Source of the DNA: Leucobacter chironomi DSM 19883
Lineage (GTDB): Bacteria; Actinomycetota; Actinomycetes; Actinomycetales; Microbacteriaceae
Direction: 5' to 3'
Length of the DNA stretch: 64,000 nucleotides
Assembly: GCF_000421845.1 (NCBI RefSeq)
Contig: NZ_ATXU01000006.1
Span: 62,001-126,000, forward strand
Shown here: positions 60,717 to 64,000 of the stretch, in pieces
How positions within the stretch are numbered: position 1 is the first letter of the stretch
Layout: every line of letters begins with the position of its first letter
The notes under the pieces: model-generated
The model's database searches: none
Told to the model about the DNA's origin: nothing
The model's input: only the letters and a program-made list of their open reading frames with translations
Made by a program: the position numbers and the translations under genes

Positions 60717-62066
60717 ATGGGACGCCTGTTTGGCACCGACGGGGTTCGTGGTCTGGCCGGGGTCGATGTGACCGCCGAGCTGGCCATGAACCTCGCTCAC
60801 GCAGCGGCTCTCGTACTCGGGCGTTCAGCCCGGGGCGAGAGCCGTCGCGCGGTCGCCGTCGTGGCGCGCGATCCGCGCGTCTCCGGTGAGTTCATCGCCG
60901 CGGCGGTGTCGGCCGGGCTCGCCGCAGCCGGAGTCGACGTGCTCGACGCCGGCGTGATCCCGACCCCCGCCGCCGCCTACCTCGTCGCCGACACCGGCGC
61001 CGACTTCGGCGTGATGGTCTCGGCCTCGCACAACCCCGCCCCCGACAACGGCATCAAGTTCTTCGCGGAGGGCGGGCGGAAACTCGCCGACGACATCGAG
61101 GACGAGATCCAGGCCGCCATGGGCGGCACCCGGATCGCGGTCACCGGCCGCGAGGTGGGGCGGATCCGCCGCTTCGCGGACGCCGAGGACCGCTACCTCG
61201 TGCACCTGCTCGGCACGCTCGAGGGCGTGAAGCTCGAGGGCCTGCACGTGGTGCTCGACTGCGCGCACGGCGCGGCCGCCGGTATCTCGCCCGACGTGTT
61301 CACCGACGCCGGCGCGAAGGTCACCGTGATCGGCAACGATCCCGACGGCTTCAACATCAACGACGGTGTGGGATCCACCCATCTCGAACCGCTGATCGCG
61401 GCCGTCCGCCGGCACGGGGCCGACCTCGGCATCGCGCATGACGGCGATGCCGACCGCTGCCTCGCGGTCGACGCGAACGGCGACGTCGTCGACGGCGACA
61501 AGATCATGGCGATCCTCGCCCTCTCCATGTCGGCTCGCGGCCGGCTCGAGCGCAACACGCTCGTCGCCACCGTCATGTCGAACCTCGGCCTGAAGCTCGC
61601 GATGGCCGACAACGGCATCGAGGTCATCGAGACCGGCGTGGGCGACCGCTACGTGCTCGAAGCGATCAACGAGCACGGCTATTCGCTGGGCGGCGAGCAG
61701 TCGGGCCACGTGATCATGAGCGACTACGCGACCACCGGCGACGGCATCCTCACGGGGCTGCACCTCGCCGCAGAGGTCAAGCGCACGGGCAAGCCGCTCG
61801 CCGAGCTCGCGCAGTGCATGACCGTGTACCCGCAGGTGCTCGTGAACGTGAAGGGCGTGGATCGCGCCGGCGTGGCGGGCGACGAACTGCTGCAGCAGGC
61901 CGTGCACCAGGCCGAGATCGCACTGGGCGGCAAGGGGCGGGTGCTGCTGCGCCCCTCCGGCACCGAACCCGTGGTGCGCGTGATGGTCGAGGCTCAGCAC
62001 GAGGAGCAGGCGCAGCGCCTGGCCGATGACCTCGCCGCCATCGTCAAGGAGCGGCTCGCGGTCTGA
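60717..62066 (+). CDS. glmM: Phosphoglucosamine mutase
   Basis: Converts glucosamine-6-phosphate to glucosamine-1-phosphate for UDP-GlcNAc and wall synthesis (449 aa). The active-site phosphoserine is Ser104 in [16 protein letters not shown]. The Mg loop is DGDADR, the sugar-binding loop GEQSGH, and the phosphate-binding loop [15 protein letters not shown] 60717 lies 17 bases after rpsI, forming the widely conserved rplM-rpsI-glmM order. Confidence 0.97.
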   Translation: MGRLFGTDGVRGLAGVDVTAELAMNLAHAAALVLGRSARGESRRAVAVVARDPRVSGEFIAAAVSAGLAAAGVDVLDAGVIPTPAAAYLVADTGADFGVMVSASHNPAPDNGIKFFAEGGRKLADDIEDEIQAAMGGTRIAVTGREVGRIRRFADAEDRYLVHLLGTLEGVKLEGLHVVLDCAHGAAAGISPDVFTDAGAKVTVIGNDPDGFNINDGVGSTHLEPLIAAVRRHGADLGIAHDGDADRCLAVDANGDVVDGDKIMAILALSMSARGRLERNTLVATVMSNLGLKLAMADNGIEVIETGVGDRYVLEAINEHGYSLGGEQSGHVIMSDYATTGDGILTGLHLAAEVKRTGKPLAELAQCMTVYPQVLVNVKGVDRAGVAGDELLQQAVHQAEIALGGKGRVLLRPSGTEPVVRVMVEAQHEEQAQRLADDLAAIVKERLAV

Positions 62067-62108
62067 GCTGGTCGGCTGGTTGGTTGACTGGCTGGTCGTT
62101 TCCCACGG

Positions 62109-62172
62109 TATGAGATCTGCCGTGGATATGGAGGTTTCCTTCGAAATCTCCATATCCACGGCATTTCTCATA
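62109..62172. repeat. Inverted repeat after glmM
   Basis: Two 30-base arms (62109-62138 and 62143-62172) pair with three mismatches around CTTC. The arm begins TATGAGATCTGCCGTGGATA. A related sequence (21 of 25 bases) lies at 63122-63146 on the far side of the AbiEi/DUF559 gene. It may act as a terminator or recognition site. Confidence 0.85.
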
Positions 62173-62279
62173 TCTACGAACCTCGCTCACAGGTGGGGGT
62201 TTCGGCTCGGGCGAGGTGAATTGTCCACAGTTTCATGGATCCGGGCCCTCCGGGATTTCGCATCGTCGAGGCTGAGGCC

Positions 62280-63098
62280 ATGCTTCGAGAGATCCTCGCC
62301 TCCCACGACGGCGTTGTGCGCACCCGCACCCTCCTTGAAAACGGGGTGAGCAAGCACCGTGTGGCCCGTGCTGTGTCGGATGGCAAGCTGGTGCGAATCA
62401 GAAAAGGCTGGGTGGCCTTGCCCCAAGCGGACTCCGCTCTCGTGTTCGCCGCGGGAGCCGGGCTGATGCTCAGCTGCCTCACTCAGGCTCGCCGGCTCGG
62501 GATCTGGGTACGGGAGGCGGATCCGCGGCACTTCGCCGTGCCGCGACCGGGGGCCGAGGTCAGACCTGACGGGGCCAGGCTGCACTACGGGAAGCCGCTG
62601 ATCCCGCGCGAACGCTTCGCGCTCGTCGACTCTGTCGAGAACGTGCTCGGTCTCATTGCTCACTGTCAGCCGTTTGAAGACGCCGTGGCGGCCTGGGATT
62701 CGGCGCTGAATCGGAAGCTCATCGATCGATCTGTGCTCGAACGGCTGCCCCTCGACGGCACGGCGCGGGCGGTGCTCGCGCAGACCACCCCCTTCGCCGA
62801 CTCCGGGCTGGAAACGTACGTGAGGCTGCGGCTGCGCAGATTCGGAGTGCGGATCATGTGGCAATCCTGGTTGTACGGGCATCATGTCGACTTCCTCATC
62901 GGTGAGCGGTTGGTGCTGCAGATCGACGGTGCCCACCACACCGGTCGTCAGCGCACGAGCGATATCGCCCACGATGCCTTGCTGAGGTTGCGAGGCTTCA
63001 CCGTGCTCCGGGTCAGCTACGAACAGGTGATGTTCCGGTGGCCCGAGGTGCAGGCCCTGGTGATGGATGCCGTCGCCCAGGGTCTGCACCTGGCCTGA
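62280..63098 (+). CDS. AbiEi-type antitoxin domain / DUF559 nuclease-like protein
   Basis: Solitary protein of 272 aa. The N-terminal part (REILASHDGVVRTRTLLENGVSKHRVARAVSDGKLVRIRKGWVAL) resembles the AbiEi winged-helix domain of type IV toxin-antitoxin systems; no AbiEii toxin is adjacent. The C-terminal part (VDFLIGERLVLQIDGAHH, then RTSDIAHDALLRLRGFTVLRVSYEQVM) resembles the Vsr-like DUF559 endonuclease fold. The acidic residue usually present as ExDG is Gln here (LQIDG). ATG 62280 is chosen because the domain begins at once and GAGGCT stands six bases before it; ATG 62235 would add 15 residues. The gene lies between two related inverted repeats. Confidence 0.72.
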   Translation: MLREILASHDGVVRTRTLLENGVSKHRVARAVSDGKLVRIRKGWVALPQADSALVFAAGAGLMLSCLTQARRLGIWVREADPRHFAVPRPGAEVRPDGARLHYGKPLIPRERFALVDSVENVLGLIAHCQPFEDAVAAWDSALNRKLIDRSVLERLPLDGTARAVLAQTTPFADSGLETYVRLRLRRFGVRIMWQSWLYGHHVDFLIGERLVLQIDGAHHTGRQRTSDIAHDALLRLRGFTVLRVSYEQVMFRWPEVQALVMDAVAQGLHLA

Positions 63099-63121
63099 CC
63101 GGCCCGGGCTGCGGCCGTCGA

Positions 63122-63184
63122 TATGGGATCTACCGTGAATAGGGAGATACCGAGCAGGATCGGCATATCTTCGGCAGATCCCAG
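63122..63184. repeat. Related inverted repeat downstream of AbiEi/DUF559 gene
   Basis: TATGGGATCTACCG (63122-63135) pairs with TCGGCAGATCCCAG (63171-63184) over 11 of 13 bases, and 63122-63146 matches the left arm at 62109 over 21 of 25 bases. It lies between two convergent genes, where a bidirectional terminator role is possible. Confidence 0.75.
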
Positions 63185-63222
63185 ATCTACGGCAGGTGCC
63201 GTACCGTCGGTCGAGGGGCGGA

Positions 63223-64000
63223 TCACCCGGCGAGGCGACCCGCCCAGTCGCGCAACAGAGCGGCGAACTCCGGCGGCTCGGCCGAGATCACCCGAGCTCT
63301 AGAGAGGCCCACCAGGAACACCGCCCAGTCGAGCGACGACGCCTCCACCTCGACCCGGCAGCGATCCCCGAGCGCCACCACCGTCGCCCACCGGCCGACG
63401 CGGGGGTGCACTTCGACGGCCGGCCGATCCAGCTCCGCGACGACGACCACCTCGGATCGCCCGTGCACGCCGGCCCGCACGAACGCCGCGGGATCCGCAT
63501 CCCCGGGCAGCCGGCGCTGCCTGAAGCGATCGCCCGTGCCGGCCACCTCGCTCATGCGGTCGAGGCGGAAGCTGCGCCAGTCGCCACGGCCCAGGTCGTA
63601 ACCCACCAAGTACCAGCGCCGAGCGAGCGTGACGAGGCGGTGCGGCTCGACTCGGCGAGACGTCTGAGCGCCATCGGCCGAGGTGTAGGCGAAGGCGATG
63701 CGCTCATCGTCTCGGCAGGCGCGCGCCACCGCGACCAGCGTGCTCGGGTCGATGGTGCTCGACCACGGCGACTCTGCGCTCACCGTCGCCGCGCGCAGCG
63801 CCTCGACGCGGCCGTGCAGACGGGCCGGCAGCACGGGCACCACCTTCGCGAGGGCCCGGGCCGAGGTCTCGGCGGTGTCGGCGATCGGCGACTGAGACGA
63901 GAGCAGGAGACCGACGATCACGGCCACGGCTTCGGCGTCGTCGAGCATCAGTGGCGGCAGTGACGTGCCGGGATCGAGCCGGTAGCCGCCACCCACGCCG
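63223..64000 (-). CDS. WYL domain-containing transcriptional regulator (5' truncated)
   Basis: C-terminal part of a YafY/PafC-type regulator; the start and N-terminal HTH lie beyond the window. The visible sequence includes GGGYRLDPG and LMLDDAEAVAVIVGLLL, then the WYL domain RRVEPHRLVTLARRWYLVGYDL with the RSFRLDRM block. WYL domains bind ligands or nucleic-acid ends. It is convergent with the AbiEi/DUF559 gene. Confidence 0.86.
   Translation of the reverse strand, partial: GVGGGYRLDPGTSLPPLMLDDAEAVAVIVGLLLSSQSPIADTAETSARALAKVVPVLPARLHGRVEALRAATVSAESPWSSTIDPSTLVAVARACRDDERIAFAYTSADGAQTSRRVEPHRLVTLARRWYLVGYDLGRGDWRSFRLDRMSEVAGTGDRFRQRRLPGDADPAAFVRAGVHGRSEVVVVAELDRPAVEVHPRVGRWATVVALGDRCRVEVEASSLDWAVFLVGLSRARVISAEPPEFAALLRDWAGRLAG

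Overview
The window is high-GC DNA from an actinobacterium, most likely a member of the Microbacteriaceae close to Leucobacter. That is an inference from gene content, not a database match. The signs are a mycothiol-dependent reductase, TTG starts for rpoB, rpoC and secY, many probably leaderless genes, the actinobacterial helical insertion in RpoC, and an alpha operon without rpsD. No tRNA, rRNA, CRISPR array, insertion sequence or prophage was seen.

Layout. 1-5339 is a catabolic block: an MFS symporter (cut by the window edge), an amidohydrolase, a double-length Lrp/AsnC regulator and a frameshifted FAD-dependent dehydrogenase. 5400-9451 holds a PlsC-type acyltransferase and a four-gene osmoprotectant ABC transporter. 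9492-15424 carries mycothione reductase, two NUDIX proteins, a nitrilase-family amidohydrolase and a tightly packed minus-strand operon (PAP2 phosphatase, mycoredoxin-like protein, spermidine-synthase-like methyltransferase fold, SprT-like protein).

15736-30385 is the transcription/translation core: rpoB-rpoC, three linked genes of unknown function, then rpsL-rpsG-fusA-tuf. Between tuf and the S10 operon sit two inserted modules: a pair of exported proteins (30576-34258) and a pair of polysaccharide-initiation membrane enzymes (34505-37401). 37844-47236 is the complete S10-spc run from rpsJ to rplO, except that rpsN is missing between rplE and rpsH. After a terminator and a new promoter come secY-adk-map, an extra deacetylase-like lipoprotein, then infA-rpmJ-rpsM-rpsK-rpoA-rplQ. 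The rpsD gene usual before rpoA is missing and a structured 201-base gap stands in its place.

54474-64000 is mixed. It holds a repeat-rich 411-base gap, an OafA-type acyltransferase with an SGNH tail, truA, a PadR regulator divergent from a beta-lactamase-like serine hydrolase, rplM-rpsI-glmM, a solitary AbiEi/DUF559 protein between two related inverted repeats, and the 3' part of a WYL-domain regulator.

The most interesting signals are non-coding: an apparent transcription attenuator in the S10 leader, mutually exclusive helices before rpoA, several dispersed long palindromes (one of them in two diverged copies), and a repeated TAGGCT-like -10 box exactly 6-7 bases before start codons that points to leaderless transcription of about ten genes.
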